Below are positions 34,795 to 44,963 of a stretch of 64,000 nucleotides of DNA, piece after piece (the first letter of the stretch is position 1; every line of letters starts with the position of its first letter). The notes beneath the pieces were generated by a model. It was given only the letters and a program-made list of their open reading frames with translations. It was not told the DNA's origin and did not search any database. The stretch is taken from NCBI GenBank assembly GCA_964469215.1, contig CAYXYB010000001.1, forward strand, positions 62,001-126,000, read 5' to 3'. Both the position numbers and the translations under genes were made by a program. Source of the stretch: SKPS01 sp964469215 (GTDB lineage: Bacteria; Bacteroidota; Bacteroidia; Bacteroidales; SKPS01).

Positions 34795-37785
34795 CTATAA
34801 CTTCCTTTTTACCTCAACTTCTTCGTAACTTTCTACGATATCACCAACTTTGATGTCGTTGAAGTTTTCGATGTTAAGGCCACATTCGTAACCTGAAGCC
34901 ACCTCCTTTGCATCCTCTTTGAATCGCTTGAGAGATCCAAGGACACCGGTATATACCACAATGCCATCACGAATAACCCTGATCCTGGAATTCTTTGTTA
35001 TTTTACCGTCTAAAACCATACAACCTGCAACGGCACCCACTTTGGTTATCTTGAAGACCTCTCTTACCTCAACATTACTGGTTATTTTCTCCTCAATTAC
35101 AGGTGAAAGCATGCCCTCAAGAGCTGACTTGATCTCATCTATTGCCTGGTAGATAATAGAATATATCCTGATATCTATCTGTTCCTGTTCTGCAAGTTTG
35201 CGGGCTGCCATTGAAGGACGCACCTGGAATGCAACAATAATTGCATCGGAGGCAGATGCAAGCATGACATCAGTTTCAGACACTGCTCCAACAGACTTGT
35301 GTATCACATTAACCTGAGCCTGGTTTGTTGAAAGCTTGAGCAATGAATCTGATAAAGCCTCTACAGAACCATCTACATCACCTTTTACTATGATATTCAG
35401 TTCTTTAAAGTCGCCTATAGCAATCCTGCGGCCAATTTCGTCAAGTGTGATATGTTTCTGAGTCCTTATTCCCTGTTCGCGCAGAAGTTGTAACCGCTTT
35501 GTTGCAATTGCCTTTGCCTCTTTTTCATCACTCATCACATTGAAACTGTCTCCGGCCTGTGGTGCACCATGCAGGCCAAGAAGCAGAACAGGAGTACCGG
35601 GGCCTGCCTTGGAGATCTTCTGGTTACGTTCGTTGTACATGGCTTTTACCCGTCCATGATAAGACCCTGCCAATACCACATCTCCGATTTTGAGGTTGCC
35701 GTTCTGTACCAGCAACTTGGCTATATAACCCCTACCCTTATCAAGAGAAGACTCTATAACTGTACCCATGGCAGGTCGCGAAAGGTTGCATTTGAGTTCC
35801 TGAAGCTCAGCTTCAAGCAATACTTTTTCAAGTAACTCATCAACGTGAAGGCCCATCTTGGCTGATATATCCTGGCTCTGGTATTTACCTCCCCAGTCTT
35901 CAACCAACAAATTCATTGCAGCAAGTTGCTCCTTAACCTTTTCGGGATTGGCACCAGGCTTGTCGATCTTGTTGATAGCAAATATCAATGGAACACCGGC
36001 AGCCTGGGCATGGTTGATAGCCTCTTTGGTCTGTGGCATCACCTGGTCATCAGCAGCAACAACAATTATGGCAATATCAGTAACCTTTGCCCCACGGGCA
36101 CGCATTGCAGTAAAGGCTTCATGCCCGGGAGTGTCAAGAAATGTTATCTTCTTCCCATTTTCCAGGGTCACCTCATAAGCCCCTATATGCTGGGTTATCC
36201 CTCCGGCCTCCCCTGCTATCACATTGGTCTTCCTTATATAATCAAGAAGTGAGGTCTTCCCATGGTCAACATGTCCCATCACTGTTACAATGGGATGCCG
36301 TGGCAGGAGATCTTCAGGATTGTCGACATAATTATCCAAAGAATCCTGAACCTCTATTGTCACAAATTCTACCTCGTAACCAAATTCACCAGCAACAACA
36401 GATATAGTCTCAGCATCAAGCCGTTGGTTTATTGATACAAATAACCCCAACTCCATGCAAGTTGAAATGATGCTGTTTACATCCACATACATCAGGTTTG
36501 CCAACTCATTCGCAGTTAAAAATTCGGTTACCTTAAGAGTCTTCTGTGCCTCCTCTTCCATCTGCCTCTGAATCTCAATATTCTGATGTATCATCTCCCT
36601 TTTATGCCGGCGTAACTTCGACTGTTTCGACTTACCCGTTGGTGTCAGCCTTGCAAGAGTCTCTTTGATCTGTTTCTGAATATCCTCCTCACTGGCAACA
36701 AACCTAGGGTCCTGACGGCGCTTTGTTATCAGTTTAGGTTTTTTCTCCGATGACTTGGGTTCACGTAGATCTGCAACTTTTCCTGAACCGGATTGCGGCT
36801 TTATCCGCTTCCTCTTCTTTTTGGCTGCTTCAATAGGCGTATCATCGTCACTCGAGGCAACAGGTTTTTGCTTCTTTTCTGCTTTCTTTATTTTCCTTAT
36901 AGGTAAGGGAAGATCCATCTTTCCAAGTATAGTCGGACCTGTCAGTTTTTCAACACGGGTTTCCAGAAAATCAATTTCAGGCTCTGCTTTTTCGAATACC
37001 TTAATATCTATCGCATCAGTTTGTTCTTCAATAGTTTCTGCCTTAACGGTTGCTAAGTCTTCCTCTTCGGAATCTTTTAACTCATCTTCATCTTTGAACT
37101 TCTTCTTCGACTTAGCAGCAGCTTTTAGATCCTCTCTCTTCTTGCGCTCAGTTTCCTTCTTCTGTTTTAATTCCTCTTCCTTTTCCTCTTTGGTCTTCTT
37201 AGGAGGTTTGGTGCGCATATTCATGCTGTCAAGGTCGATGGTGCCATGAACCTTCAAACCGGCTTTTTCAGCACCCCTCTCATCCTGAATGACTTTTTCT
37301 TCGGTCTTTTTCTCAACAGATTCGGTTACAAGCTCACCAGCAGACATGGGTATACCAGCATCAGCCTCCTTTTTCTCTTCCGGTGAGACCCTGGTGGGTT
37401 CCTCCTGCTCTTTTACAGGCTTCTTCTCAACCTTCTTTTCTGGTTTCCTGGTAACAGGTTTTGAAAAATCCCCTGTCGATTTAATAAGTAAATCCTCAAT
37501 CGAAATGTCGAATGAGTCATCATGACTTGTTACCTTTTTGTCCTCGATGGATATGGTTTCAAGTTTTGCATGTTCGAGCCCTACCTTAATAGACTCTTCC
37601 TTTGCGCTCTTTTCGTGAGAATACTCTTTCTGTATCAAAGCGTAAAGATCAGTATTCAGCTTTGTGTTGGGAGAACTGTCAATGGTAAATCCCTTCTTTG
37701 AAAGAAAATCAATGATGGTTGTAATCCCAACATTGAACTCTTTGGCCGCTTTACTTAACCTTACACTTGTGTTTGTTTCAGACAT
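34795..37785 (-). CDS. infB: Translation initiation factor IF-2
   Basis: IF-2 is the GTPase that positions initiator tRNA on the ribosome. It has 996 residues with a long charged N-terminal extension (about 1-490) rich in Lys and Glu, as in other Bacteroidota. The G domain begins near residue 495: G1 GHVDHGKTS, G3 DTPGH and G4 NKID are all intact. Domains II and III (about 665-880) and the C-terminal fMet-tRNA-binding domain (ending ESYEEVEVKRKL) follow. It is the last gene of the rimP-nusA-infB operon, 87 bp after nusA. Confidence 0.98.
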   Translation of the reverse strand: MSETNTSVRLSKAAKEFNVGITTIIDFLSKKGFTIDSSPNTKLNTDLYALIQKEYSHEKSAKEESIKVGLEHAKLETISIEDKKVTSHDDSFDISIEDLLIKSTGDFSKPVTRKPEKKVEKKPVKEQEEPTRVSPEEKKEADAGIPMSAGELVTESVEKKTEEKVIQDERGAEKAGLKVHGTIDLDSMNMRTKPPKKTKEEKEEELKQKKETERKKREDLKAAAKSKKKFKDEDELKDSEEEDLATVKAETIEEQTDAIDIKVFEKAEPEIDFLETRVEKLTGPTILGKMDLPLPIRKIKKAEKKQKPVASSDDDTPIEAAKKKRKRIKPQSGSGKVADLREPKSSEKKPKLITKRRQDPRFVASEEDIQKQIKETLARLTPTGKSKQSKLRRHKREMIHQNIEIQRQMEEEAQKTLKVTEFLTANELANLMYVDVNSIISTCMELGLFVSINQRLDAETISVVAGEFGYEVEFVTIEVQDSLDNYVDNPEDLLPRHPIVTVMGHVDHGKTSLLDYIRKTNVIAGEAGGITQHIGAYEVTLENGKKITFLDTPGHEAFTAMRARGAKVTDIAIIVVAADDQVMPQTKEAINHAQAAGVPLIFAINKIDKPGANPEKVKEQLAAMNLLVEDWGGKYQSQDISAKMGLHVDELLEKVLLEAELQELKCNLSRPAMGTVIESSLDKGRGYIAKLLVQNGNLKIGDVVLAGSYHGRVKAMYNERNQKISKAGPGTPVLLLGLHGAPQAGDSFNVMSDEKEAKAIATKRLQLLREQGIRTQKHITLDEIGRRIAIGDFKELNIIVKGDVDGSVEALSDSLLKLSTNQAQVNVIHKSVGAVSETDVMLASASDAIIVAFQVRPSMAARKLAEQEQIDIRIYSIIYQAIDEIKSALEGMLSPVIEEKITSNVEVREVFKITKVGAVAGCMVLDGKITKNSRIRVIRDGIVVYTGVLGSLKRFKEDAKEVASGYECGLNIENFNDIKVGDIVESYEEVEVKRKL

Positions 37786-37872
37786 ATAAAAATTTATGTT
37801 TCAGCCGATAATTCATCTTGTCTGAGCTATGCTGTTTCATTAAGTTGAAAATCAGCATAAAAGTAGAAAAGA

Positions 37873-39108
37873 TTATTCAAACTCAGCTTTCAGAATTTTA
37901 ATTACTTCCTTTACAGTTTCCTCTTCAAGATCAGTACGCTTAATGAGTTCATCTACAGGAATTTCCAACACGCTCTTTGCAGTATCGCATCCTATATTCC
38001 TGAACTGCTCGATGATCCATTCGTCAATCTCATCAGTAAATTCTGAAAGATCCACATCATCAGAATCACCATCATTATCACGATAAACATCAACTTCATA
38101 ACCGGTAAGCCTGCCTGCAAGCTTAATGTTATGGCCACCCTTACCAATGGCAAGCGATACCTGGTCAGGTTTCATATAAACACTTGCCCTTTTGGTCTCT
38201 TCGTTGAGAACTATTGAACTGATTTTAGCGGGGCTTAATGCCCTGGTGATGTATAGAGTTGAATTGGTGGTGAAATTTATTACATCGATATTTTCATTCC
38301 GAAGCTCCCTTACAATACCATGAATTCTTGAACCCTTCATACCAACACAGGCACCTACAGGATCTATCCTGTCATCATAGGATTCCACAGCTACCTTTGC
38401 CCTTTCACCAGGCTCCCTCACTATCGATTTTATGGTAATCAATCCGTCATAAACCTCTGGTACCTCCTGCTCAAAAAGCCTCTCAAGAAATACAGGGGAT
38501 GTGCGTGATAAAATGATGTTAGGATTACTGTTCCTGATCTCTACCTTAAGTACTATTGCCCTTATGGTATCACCTTTGCGGAAAAAATCGCTCGGGATCT
38601 GCTCCAGCTTGGGAAGAATGAGCTCTATGCCTTCATCGTCAAGAACCAGTATCTCCTTTTTCCAGATCTGATAAACTTCACCAGTTACAACTTCCCCTAT
38701 CTTTTCTTTGTACTTCCTGTAAACATTGTCCTTTTCATACTCCTGTACCTTCGAAACCAGATTCTGCCTTATGGTAAGAATCTCCCTGCGCCCGAAATCA
38801 TTGATGCGAACCTCCTCAGATACCTCTTCACCTATCTCAAAGTCAGGCTCAATCTTGATCGCGTCAGAGTAAGCTATCTCCATGTTTTCGTCTTCAACAG
38901 CTCCATCTTCAACCACAACCCTGTTCCGCCAGATCTCCAGGTCGCCTTTATCTATGTTGACTATGATATCGAAGTTATCATCCGAACCATATTTCTTGAT
39001 GAGCATGTGCCTGAAAACCTCTTCCAGAATACGCATCATCGTAGCACGATCGATGTTTTTGAACTCTTTGAATTCCGAAAACGATTCTACTAGTTTTAAA
39101 TTTTCCAT
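37873..39108 (-). CDS. nusA: Transcription termination/antitermination factor NusA
   Basis: NusA binds RNA polymerase and modulates pausing, termination and antitermination. It is 411 residues long, so it lacks the extended C-terminal acidic repeats of E. coli NusA. Domains: NusA N-terminal (about 1-130), S1 (about 135-200), KH1 and KH2 (about 205-345; GACVGMKGSRI and AIGKGGHNIKLA are the GxxG-type loops), then a short helix-hairpin-helix C-terminal region (about 350-411). It sits between rimP and infB in the standard order; the 41-bp gap to rimP supports cotranscription. Confidence 0.97.
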   Translation of the reverse strand: MENLKLVESFSEFKEFKNIDRATMMRILEEVFRHMLIKKYGSDDNFDIIVNIDKGDLEIWRNRVVVEDGAVEDENMEIAYSDAIKIEPDFEIGEEVSEEVRINDFGRREILTIRQNLVSKVQEYEKDNVYRKYKEKIGEVVTGEVYQIWKKEILVLDDEGIELILPKLEQIPSDFFRKGDTIRAIVLKVEIRNSNPNIILSRTSPVFLERLFEQEVPEVYDGLITIKSIVREPGERAKVAVESYDDRIDPVGACVGMKGSRIHGIVRELRNENIDVINFTTNSTLYITRALSPAKISSIVLNEETKRASVYMKPDQVSLAIGKGGHNIKLAGRLTGYEVDVYRDNDGDSDDVDLSEFTDEIDEWIIEQFRNIGCDTAKSVLEIPVDELIKRTDLEEETVKEVIKILKAEFE

Positions 39109-39149
39109 GGTTTTACCAATCTCTGTTGTTCTTTCTCTGGTTTTAATTA

Positions 39150-39608
39150 CTAAAATTCCACTTGTATCAAAGACCTCTGTATAGTATTGTATTTAATATT
39201 AATAAGCTCAGATTCAGTCTTTTTCTCTTTCCCTTTTTTTTCGCTGGCAACGGTCTCGATATCAACACCCTCATCATCTGCCGATCTGATCCGTCCGGTG
39301 TGTACCGATCCGTCTGACAGATGTACCTCAAGTAACCTTCCAGTGTTCTTTAAATATTGTCTGGGCATTAACAGAGGGTTTCCTACTCCGTAGGAGCTCA
39401 CCTCAACAGAATAATCCTCTGTGTCCCTGTCCAGTTGCTGTTCAACATACCTGTTCAGAATAATGCAGTCTGCAACCGTAACACCTCTGTCACCATCAAC
39501 CATTATGGTAATGTCGTTCTTTTCTGTTACCGTAATGATTACAACAAACAGATCAGTGCCATCAAGATGCTGATTTACAATCCTTTCTATTGTCTCTTTT
39601 TTTATCAT
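39150..39608 (-). CDS. rimP: Ribosome maturation factor RimP
   Basis: RimP helps assemble the 30S subunit. I place the start at the ATG at 39608 (MIKKETIERIVNQ), giving 152 residues. An upstream in-frame start at 39647 would add a non-conserved segment that runs toward the tRNA-Gln. The N-terminal alpha/beta domain contains VDGDRGVTVADCIILNRYVE and YSVEVSSYGVGNPL. The C-terminal SH3-like domain ends SLIQVEF. It is the first gene of the rimP-nusA-infB operon. Confidence 0.93.
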   Translation of the reverse strand: MIKKETIERIVNQHLDGTDLFVVIITVTEKNDITIMVDGDRGVTVADCIILNRYVEQQLDRDTEDYSVEVSSYGVGNPLLMPRQYLKNTGRLLEVHLSDGSVHTGRIRSADDEGVDIETVASEKKGKEKKTESELINIKYNTIQRSLIQVEF

Positions 39609-39700
39609 TTTTTTCCAAAAACAAAGGGGACTGTAAGTCCCCACCATTCCTGCTCCTTACCTGAAAGCTTCCGGTTTTTACAACCATGGCTTTCTCTTTG

Positions 39701-39771
39701 TTGTCCGACCAGGATTCGAACCTAGACAGGCAGAACCAAAATCTGCAGTGCTACCTTTACACCATCGGACA
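39701..39771 (-). tRNA. tRNA-Gln (anticodon TTG)
   Basis: On the minus strand a cloverleaf folds with acceptor TGTCCGA/TCGGACA (39765-39771 with 39702-39708). The anticodon loop TTTTGGT gives anticodon TTG, and the T loop TTCGAAT closes on a CTAGG/CCTGG-like stem with one weak pair. The discriminator base is at 39701. CCA is not encoded. It lies 92 bp upstream of rimP in the same direction, so it may belong to the same transcript. Confidence 0.93.
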
Positions 39772-40143
39772 GTGCCTTTGAGAAAGACGGTGCAAAAGTA
39801 ATCTTTTTTTGCAACAAACAAAACAACATTACATGTGAAGTTTTTATAGGTATTCAGCTAAAAGAGGCTTATGGGATGTTTGGGTTATATGTCTGGATGT
39901 AAGGTTTTCTTAATTGAATAACAGAAAAAAACGAACTAAAAATGAATGTAAACAACCCTCTGATATTATCTCTGTTAATTTTATATCTTCGTACCCGATT
40001 TTCAATCAGGTGCAGGTATAGGTCTTATTCATGCACACGACCTGATGAATCACCTTCTGATAATGGATTTTCTGTTTGCCAGAACAATAGAAAACTACCT
40101 TATCGGCAGGAAATAAGCAAGAGAATAACTTAAATATGGCACC
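39772..40143. other. 372-bp intergenic region between tRNA-Gln and the DUF2723 gene
   Basis: No gene is supported. A weak -7 box TATCTTCG lies at 39984-39991 in the direction of the DUF2723 gene. The 63-codon frame at 39942-40133 has a low-complexity, Arg-rich translation and looks spurious. The remaining sequence shows no clear structure. Confidence 0.4.
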
Positions 40144-43100
40144 ATGAACTACAAAAAGCTGAACATCATTTTAGGATGGTTTGTTTTCCTTGTATCTGCT
40201 GTTGTTTATATGATGACAGCCGAGCGCACTACCAGTTTCTGGGATTGTGGAGAATACATTGCCACTGCGTATAAACTTCAGGTAGGGCACCCCCCGGGAG
40301 CACCATTCTTTCAACTCATTGGAAGATTCTTCAGCCTCTTTGCCATGGGCGATTCCTCACTGGTTGCACTGATGGTAAACTATATGTCGGCTCTGGCAAG
40401 TGCTTTCACAATCCTGTTCCTCTTCTGGTCAATAACCTATCTGGCTAAAAAGATGATCATTAAAGGAAATGAAACCATTACGAATGCAAAAATGTATGCA
40501 ATACTTGGCAGTGGCCTGGTAGGGGCACTCGCATATACATTTTCCGATTCATTCTGGTTCTCAGCTGTTGAAGGTGAGGTCTATGCAATGTCTTCGTTTT
40601 TTACTGCTATAGTATTTTGGGCTATGCTGCGATGGGATGCGGTTGCTGATGAAAAACACTCGCTTAAATGGTTGATACTGATTTCATTTCTTGTCGGGCT
40701 CTCAATAGGTGTTCACCTCCTGAACCTCCTTGCGATTCCCGCTATCACCCTGATCTACTACTTCAGAAAATATGAAACCACCTGGAAAGGTATTGTTGCC
40801 GCACTATTGATAGGTATAGGTGTTCTTGCAGTAATACTCATGGGACTTGTTCCGCTTATACCCAGCCTGGCAGGCCTGTTCGAAAGAATTTTTGTTAACG
40901 GATTCGGCCTTCCATTTAATACAGGTACCATTATCTATTTCATACTGATTATAGGAGGTATTGTCCTGGGCGTAAGATATACACACCGTAAAGGGAAAGT
41001 TATTCTTAATACCGTTATCCTGTCGGTGGCTGTACTTATGATCGGATATTCAGCTTTTTTTATCCTTGTTATCAGATCTAATGCCAATACCCCTATTGAT
41101 GAAAATAATCCCGAAAATGCGATAAGCCTTCTCGCATATCTCAACCGTGAACAATACGGTACCTGGCCAATACTTTCAGGCCATTACTATAACGCTCCTG
41201 TTGTGGATATGAAGGATGGACGTCCGGTCTATACAAAAAAATATATAGTTTATGAGGATCGCAAAGAGGAGGCTTCGTTCTTTGAAAAAGAGGATGCCAG
41301 AAAGTATGTTGAAGAAAACGGTGGAAAAATAAAAGGAAGGTATGTTATCACAGATGCCCGTATTGGTAACATCCCTGTTTATGACGACAGATTTAAAACA
41401 ATATTTCCAAGGATGTGGAGCCAGCAGCGCTCGCATCACGCGACTGCCTATCAGGAATGGTCACATAAAAACAAGGGTGAAAGGGTACAGGTAGGAGGCT
41501 CCCAGGAAAAACCTGAATTTACCTATGTTCCAACAATGGGCGAAAATGTGCACTTTTTTATAAAATATCAGCTTGGCCATATGTATTTCCGCTACTTCAT
41601 GTGGAACTTTGCAGGCCGTCAAAACGATATTCAGGGACATGGCGGACCAATCAATGGAAACTGGATATCCGGCATAAAAGCTATTGACAAAGCATTACTC
41701 GGACCACAGGATAACCTTCCCGATAACCTCACCAACAATAAAGCTACCAACAAGTTCTATCTGCTGCCTCTGATCCTCGGTATTATTGGCCTTGTCTTTC
41801 ATACATCTGGAAATTACAAAGACAGCATTGTCGTTATGGCACTGTTCCTCTTTACAGGTATTGCAATTGTGGTGTATCTGAATCAGTATCCATATCAACC
41901 CCGTGAGAGAGATTATTCCTATGCCGCATCATTCTATGCTTTTGCTATTTGGATAGGGCTGGGTATAATAGGTGTCCTGCAATGGATTGATAAACATTTC
42001 AAACAAAAATACCTCCCAATTATTGTTTCTGTTGTCATGTTGTTGCTCGTTCCGGGTATTATGGCTAAAGAGGGTTGGGATGACCACGATAGATCTAATA
42101 AAACCCTTGCCCTTGATGTTGCCAAAAATTACCTTAATGCCTGCAAGAAATATGGTGTAGTATTTACCAATGGTGACAATGACACTTTCCCATTGTGGTA
42201 TGCACAGGAGGTTGAAGGGGTGCGTACCGATGTGAAAGTGGTGAATCTCAGCCTTTTCAATACTGATTGGTATGTTGAACAGTCGGCACGAAAAACCTAT
42301 GAAGCACCTGGTATTCCAATATCCTTCACAAAAGAACAATATCTGCAGGGTAGCCGCGACTACGTTGCCATTGCTGATATTACAGAACAAGGAAATATGA
42401 TTAGTGAATCTACCATAATTCAGTATTTCCTCGATACTATCCTTGAAAGGGATAAGGATGTTTATGGCGAGACTGTTCTGGAATTCAGAAACACCCTTAC
42501 TGGATTACTTCAGGCTTCTTCGTTGAAAGAAGCTCATCCCGCAGATTTTCAGAAACTTATTGACCCCAACTTCCCCTTTTCTGGTTTGCTTAGTTATCTG
42601 AGCTTCCTCTCTGCTGATCAAAACCGTGAATCAAATGCCAAACTGGGAATCAGTACCGATCAGATGAAAGAGTTGTCAAAACGTGCAAAACAGATTACTG
42701 ACAGGGTCGTTTACGGGTATATTGATCTCGACCTCCTTATCGAATGGATAAAAAGAGATGACCCGGCAACCAAAAGACCTGTGGGTGCTGGAAGAGTAAT
42801 TGAATGGTTCCCTACAAACAGGATTCGTCTCAAAGTCGACTCTGCTAAAGTTGTTGATTCCGGTGTCGTGCCACCGGAAGATGCCCACAGATTTGAAAAA
42901 TATATCGAGTGGGAAATCAAAGACAGAGGTATTCAGAAAAACCATGTTATGATGCTCGATTTTCTGGCTGCAAACAAATGGGAAAGGCCTGTTCACTTCG
43001 CAATAACAACCGGCGACGATATGTACCTTAACCTCATGCAGTGGTTCAGGCACGATGGTATGGTCTATACCCTTGTCCCCATAAGAAATACCGAAGAGGC

Positions 43101-43641
43101 TCCTTCCCTGTATGTTATGCTTCCACACGGGACGGTTAATACAACTGTTCTTTGGGATATCATTATGAATCCGAAAAATGCTGACTACACCTCCCTGAAA
43201 CGTAAGAATGTTTATTATGATGAAACCGCCAGAAGACCACTCGTAAGTTATCGTGCAAACTTCTCAAGACTGGCATTTGCGCTTATCAATGAAGGGAAAA
43301 AGGATTCTGCTATTACGGTACTTAACCAAAGCCTTAAGCTTCTTCCCGATTCTGTCCTTAGTTTCGATGCTGCACTGATTGCTGTGAGCAGAGCCTATTT
43401 CATGGCAGGTGACTCCATCCAGGGAAAAAGAATTGCTGAAACTCTTATCGACAAAACTGAACGCGAGTTCAACTACTATATCTCATTCGATAGCAGTAGA
43501 AGAGGTGCTCTGAAAAATGAGATCTATAACACTGCCCGTATTACATATTATATAAACGAAATGCTGAAACAGTACGAACAAACTGCCCTCGCTGAACGCA
43601 CACAATCAATATTCAATATCATCAATACCTATTTACAATAA
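40144..43641 (+). CDS. DUF2723 (GT-C fold, GT117-like) polytopic membrane glycosyltransferase
   Basis: A 1165-residue protein. The N-terminal about 600 residues form a polytopic domain with around 12-14 membrane helices. The start MNYKKLNIILGWFVFLVSAVVYMMTAERTTSFWDCGEYI is represented here by its key motifs: TAERTTS and FWDCGEYI, then GHPPGAPFF (DUF2723). The acidic residue in CGEY plays the role expected of the first extracytoplasmic loop of GT-C enzymes such as protein O-mannosyltransferases. The C-terminal half (about 640-1165) is soluble with helical TPR-like repeats near the end. Members are widespread in Bacteroidota and use polyprenyl-phosphate sugar donors by analogy. A polyprenol-phosphate mannose synthase is encoded 3.3 kb downstream. 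The acceptor is unknown. Confidence 0.87.
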   Translation: MNYKKLNIILGWFVFLVSAVVYMMTAERTTSFWDCGEYIATAYKLQVGHPPGAPFFQLIGRFFSLFAMGDSSLVALMVNYMSALASAFTILFLFWSITYLAKKMIIKGNETITNAKMYAILGSGLVGALAYTFSDSFWFSAVEGEVYAMSSFFTAIVFWAMLRWDAVADEKHSLKWLILISFLVGLSIGVHLLNLLAIPAITLIYYFRKYETTWKGIVAALLIGIGVLAVILMGLVPLIPSLAGLFERIFVNGFGLPFNTGTIIYFILIIGGIVLGVRYTHRKGKVILNTVILSVAVLMIGYSAFFILVIRSNANTPIDENNPENAISLLAYLNREQYGTWPILSGHYYNAPVVDMKDGRPVYTKKYIVYEDRKEEASFFEKEDARKYVEENGGKIKGRYVITDARIGNIPVYDDRFKTIFPRMWSQQRSHHATAYQEWSHKNKGERVQVGGSQEKPEFTYVPTMGENVHFFIKYQLGHMYFRYFMWNFAGRQNDIQGHGGPINGNWISGIKAIDKALLGPQDNLPDNLTNNKATNKFYLLPLILGIIGLVFHTSGNYKDSIVVMALFLFTGIAIVVYLNQYPYQPRERDYSYAASFYAFAIWIGLGIIGVLQWIDKHFKQKYLPIIVSVVMLLLVPGIMAKEGWDDHDRSNKTLALDVAKNYLNACKKYGVVFTNGDNDTFPLWYAQEVEGVRTDVKVVNLSLFNTDWYVEQSARKTYEAPGIPISFTKEQYLQGSRDYVAIADITEQGNMISESTIIQYFLDTILERDKDVYGETVLEFRNTLTGLLQASSLKEAHPADFQKLIDPNFPFSGLLSYLSFLSADQNRESNAKLGISTDQMKELSKRAKQITDRVVYGYIDLDLLIEWIKRDDPATKRPVGAGRVIEWFPTNRIRLKVDSAKVVDSGVVPPEDAHRFEKYIEWEIKDRGIQKNHVMMLDFLAANKWERPVHFAITTGDDMYLNLMQWFRHDGMVYTLVPIRNTEEAPSLYVMLPHGTVNTTVLWDIIMNPKNADYTSLKRKNVYYDETARRPLVSYRANFSRLAFALINEGKKDSAITVLNQSLKLLPDSVLSFDAALIAVSRAYFMAGDSIQGKRIAETLIDKTEREFNYYISFDSSRRGALKNEIYNTARITYYINEMLKQYEQTALAERTQSIFNIINTYLQ

Positions 43642-43722
43642 TATTTAGTAAACTTTCGTGCGGCTGCTCTCATATCCCTACAATTAAAGGGATTGAGGGC
43701 AGCCGTTTCAGCATACAAAACA

Positions 43723-44337
43723 ATGTACCGTATTCCGGATATTTTTACCTGGCTCCCAGCACCGCTTCTGATATTCAGGATGAAACACTGTGACAACAAC
43801 AGTGTTTTTATTACTTTTGATGATGGCCCTGACCCCGGTAGCACCTTTGAAATACTCAAAACTCTGGATATGTTAGATGTCAAGGCATCTTTCTTTCTAT
43901 CCGGAAAAAATGCAGAGGCATACCCTGAAATTGTTGAACAGATAAGAATAAAACAACATGCAGTTCATTTGCATGGCTATGATCATTCTAAGTTCAGAAA
44001 TTACACAAGAGACAGCCTCTTCAGGAGCCTCGATAAATGTTATGATTTGTTGAAAAGCAGATACATAAGACCTCCCTATGGAAGAATCCCTTTGAAATAT
44101 GTTCTTTCACTAAAAAGAAATGGGTTCAGAATAATTATGTGGAATGTTGACCCGCAGGACTATAATAAGGATGAGATCAACCCTGGTAAATTGTTATCAT
44201 TAATCAGAAAGATCCGTAAAGGAGATATAATCCTGCTGCATGACAAACCACAAAATTTAGACAAAACACATACGCTTATATCCCATATAACCACCTGCTT
44301 AAAAGACAAGGGCTTCACTTTTTCAACAATTGTCTGA
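43723..44337 (+). CDS. Polysaccharide deacetylase (NodB homology, CE4) family protein
   Basis: I start at the ATG at 43723 (MYRIPDIFTW), giving 204 residues; a TTG at 43693 would add ten. The NodB motifs are visible: TFDDGPDPGS at about 31-40 supplies the catalytic and metal-binding aspartates, HLHGYDH near 82-88 the metal histidines, RPPYGR the third motif, and WNVDPQDY the fourth. ILLHDK near the end supplies the last histidine. Such enzymes remove N- or O-acetyl groups from glycans such as peptidoglycan or chitin-like polymers. No signal peptide is obvious, so the substrate may be cytoplasmic or membrane-associated. It follows the DUF2723 gene by about 80 bp. Confidence 0.9.
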   Translation: MYRIPDIFTWLPAPLLIFRMKHCDNNSVFITFDDGPDPGSTFEILKTLDMLDVKASFFLSGKNAEAYPEIVEQIRIKQHAVHLHGYDHSKFRNYTRDSLFRSLDKCYDLLKSRYIRPPYGRIPLKYVLSLKRNGFRIIMWNVDPQDYNKDEINPGKLLSLIRKIRKGDIILLHDKPQNLDKTHTLISHITTCLKDKGFTFSTIV

Positions 44338-44388
44338 TTTTTTTTTCCTTTTTTCAGAGCTCAGTCATATATACCTGAAAATAAAATC

Positions 44389-44394
44389 AGGAGG
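44389..44394 (+). promoter_or_regulatory. Shine-Dalgarno site of ssb
   Basis: AGGAGG stands 8 nt upstream of the ATG at 44403. A full Shine-Dalgarno is unusual in this window. It also argues for this ATG rather than the out-of-frame ATG at 44398. Confidence 0.75.
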
Positions 44395-44402
44395 ACAATG
44401 TT

Positions 44403-44819
44403 ATGGGAAATGTGAACAAAGTGGTTTTAATCGGCAGGCTGGGAAAGGATCCTGAGCCCTTTAATCTTGAATCGGCAAAAAAGATTGCTTTTTCTCTGGC
44501 TACTACCGAGGTTTATTACGACAAGGAGAACCAGAAAAGGGAGATTACGGAATGGCACAATATTGTGATGTGGAGAGGGCTTGCAGAAACTGCTGAGAAG
44601 TATCTTAAGAAGGGGGATCTTATCTATGTGGAGGGGAGAATTCGTACCCGTTCGTGGGAGGATAAAGAAACCCAACAGAAGAGATACATTGTTGAAATCC
44701 AGGCCGACAATATGCAGATGCTGAGCACAAGCCGTGGGAAACAGACCAACGGGTTAGCTCAGGAAATCACAGCTGAGAATGAAGAAGTTGCCGTTGACGA
44801 TGATGGGCTGCCTTTCTGA
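44403..44819 (+). CDS. ssb: Single-stranded DNA-binding protein
   Basis: SSB coats single-stranded DNA in replication, repair and recombination. The 138-residue protein has the OB fold in the first about 105 residues (VNKVVLIGRLGKDPE, then WHNIVMWRGLAETAEKYLKKG and YVEGRIRTRSWED). A short disordered linker follows, and the acidic tip DDDGLPF binds partner proteins. It is directly upstream of gldE-gldD, an order seen in many Bacteroidota, and is separated from gldE by a terminator-like hairpin. Confidence 0.97.
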   Translation: MGNVNKVVLIGRLGKDPEPFNLESAKKIAFSLATTEVYYDKENQKREITEWHNIVMWRGLAETAEKYLKKGDLIYVEGRIRTRSWEDKETQQKRYIVEIQADNMQMLSTSRGKQTNGLAQEITAENEEVAVDDDGLPF

Positions 44820-44842
44820 TATGCAATAGCATTAACGGCTAA

Positions 44843-44903
44843 AACGGGCATACCGGTAGGAGAGCTTAGTATTTCCTGCACGGGTATGTCCGTTCTGTTT
44901 TTG
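44843..44903 (+). terminator. Rho-independent terminator after ssb
   Basis: Arms 44843-44854 (AACGGGCATACC) and 44883-44894 (GGTATGTCCGTT) pair over 12 bp with one G-U. Further weaker pairing occurs within the 28-nt loop, and CTGTTTTTG follows the stem. It lies 24 bp after the ssb stop and upstream of the promoter of gldE. Confidence 0.75.
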
Positions 44904-44932
44904 TACATATTAGTGAATTTTGTCTTTTTATG

Positions 44933-44940
44933 TATCTTTG
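44933..44940 (+). promoter_or_regulatory. -7 box for gldE
   Basis: TATCTTTG matches TAnnTTTG and ends 23 bp before the gldE ATG at 44964. Its position just after the ssb terminator supports independent transcription of gldE-gldD. No convincing -33 element at the ideal spacing. Confidence 0.5.
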
Positions 44941-44963
44941 CAGTAAATACAACCCATGTCTAA

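Noticed and set aside
39942..40133. 63-codon frame before the DUF2723 gene
   Set aside because: Arg-rich low-complexity translation, no start context, no homology signal seen.
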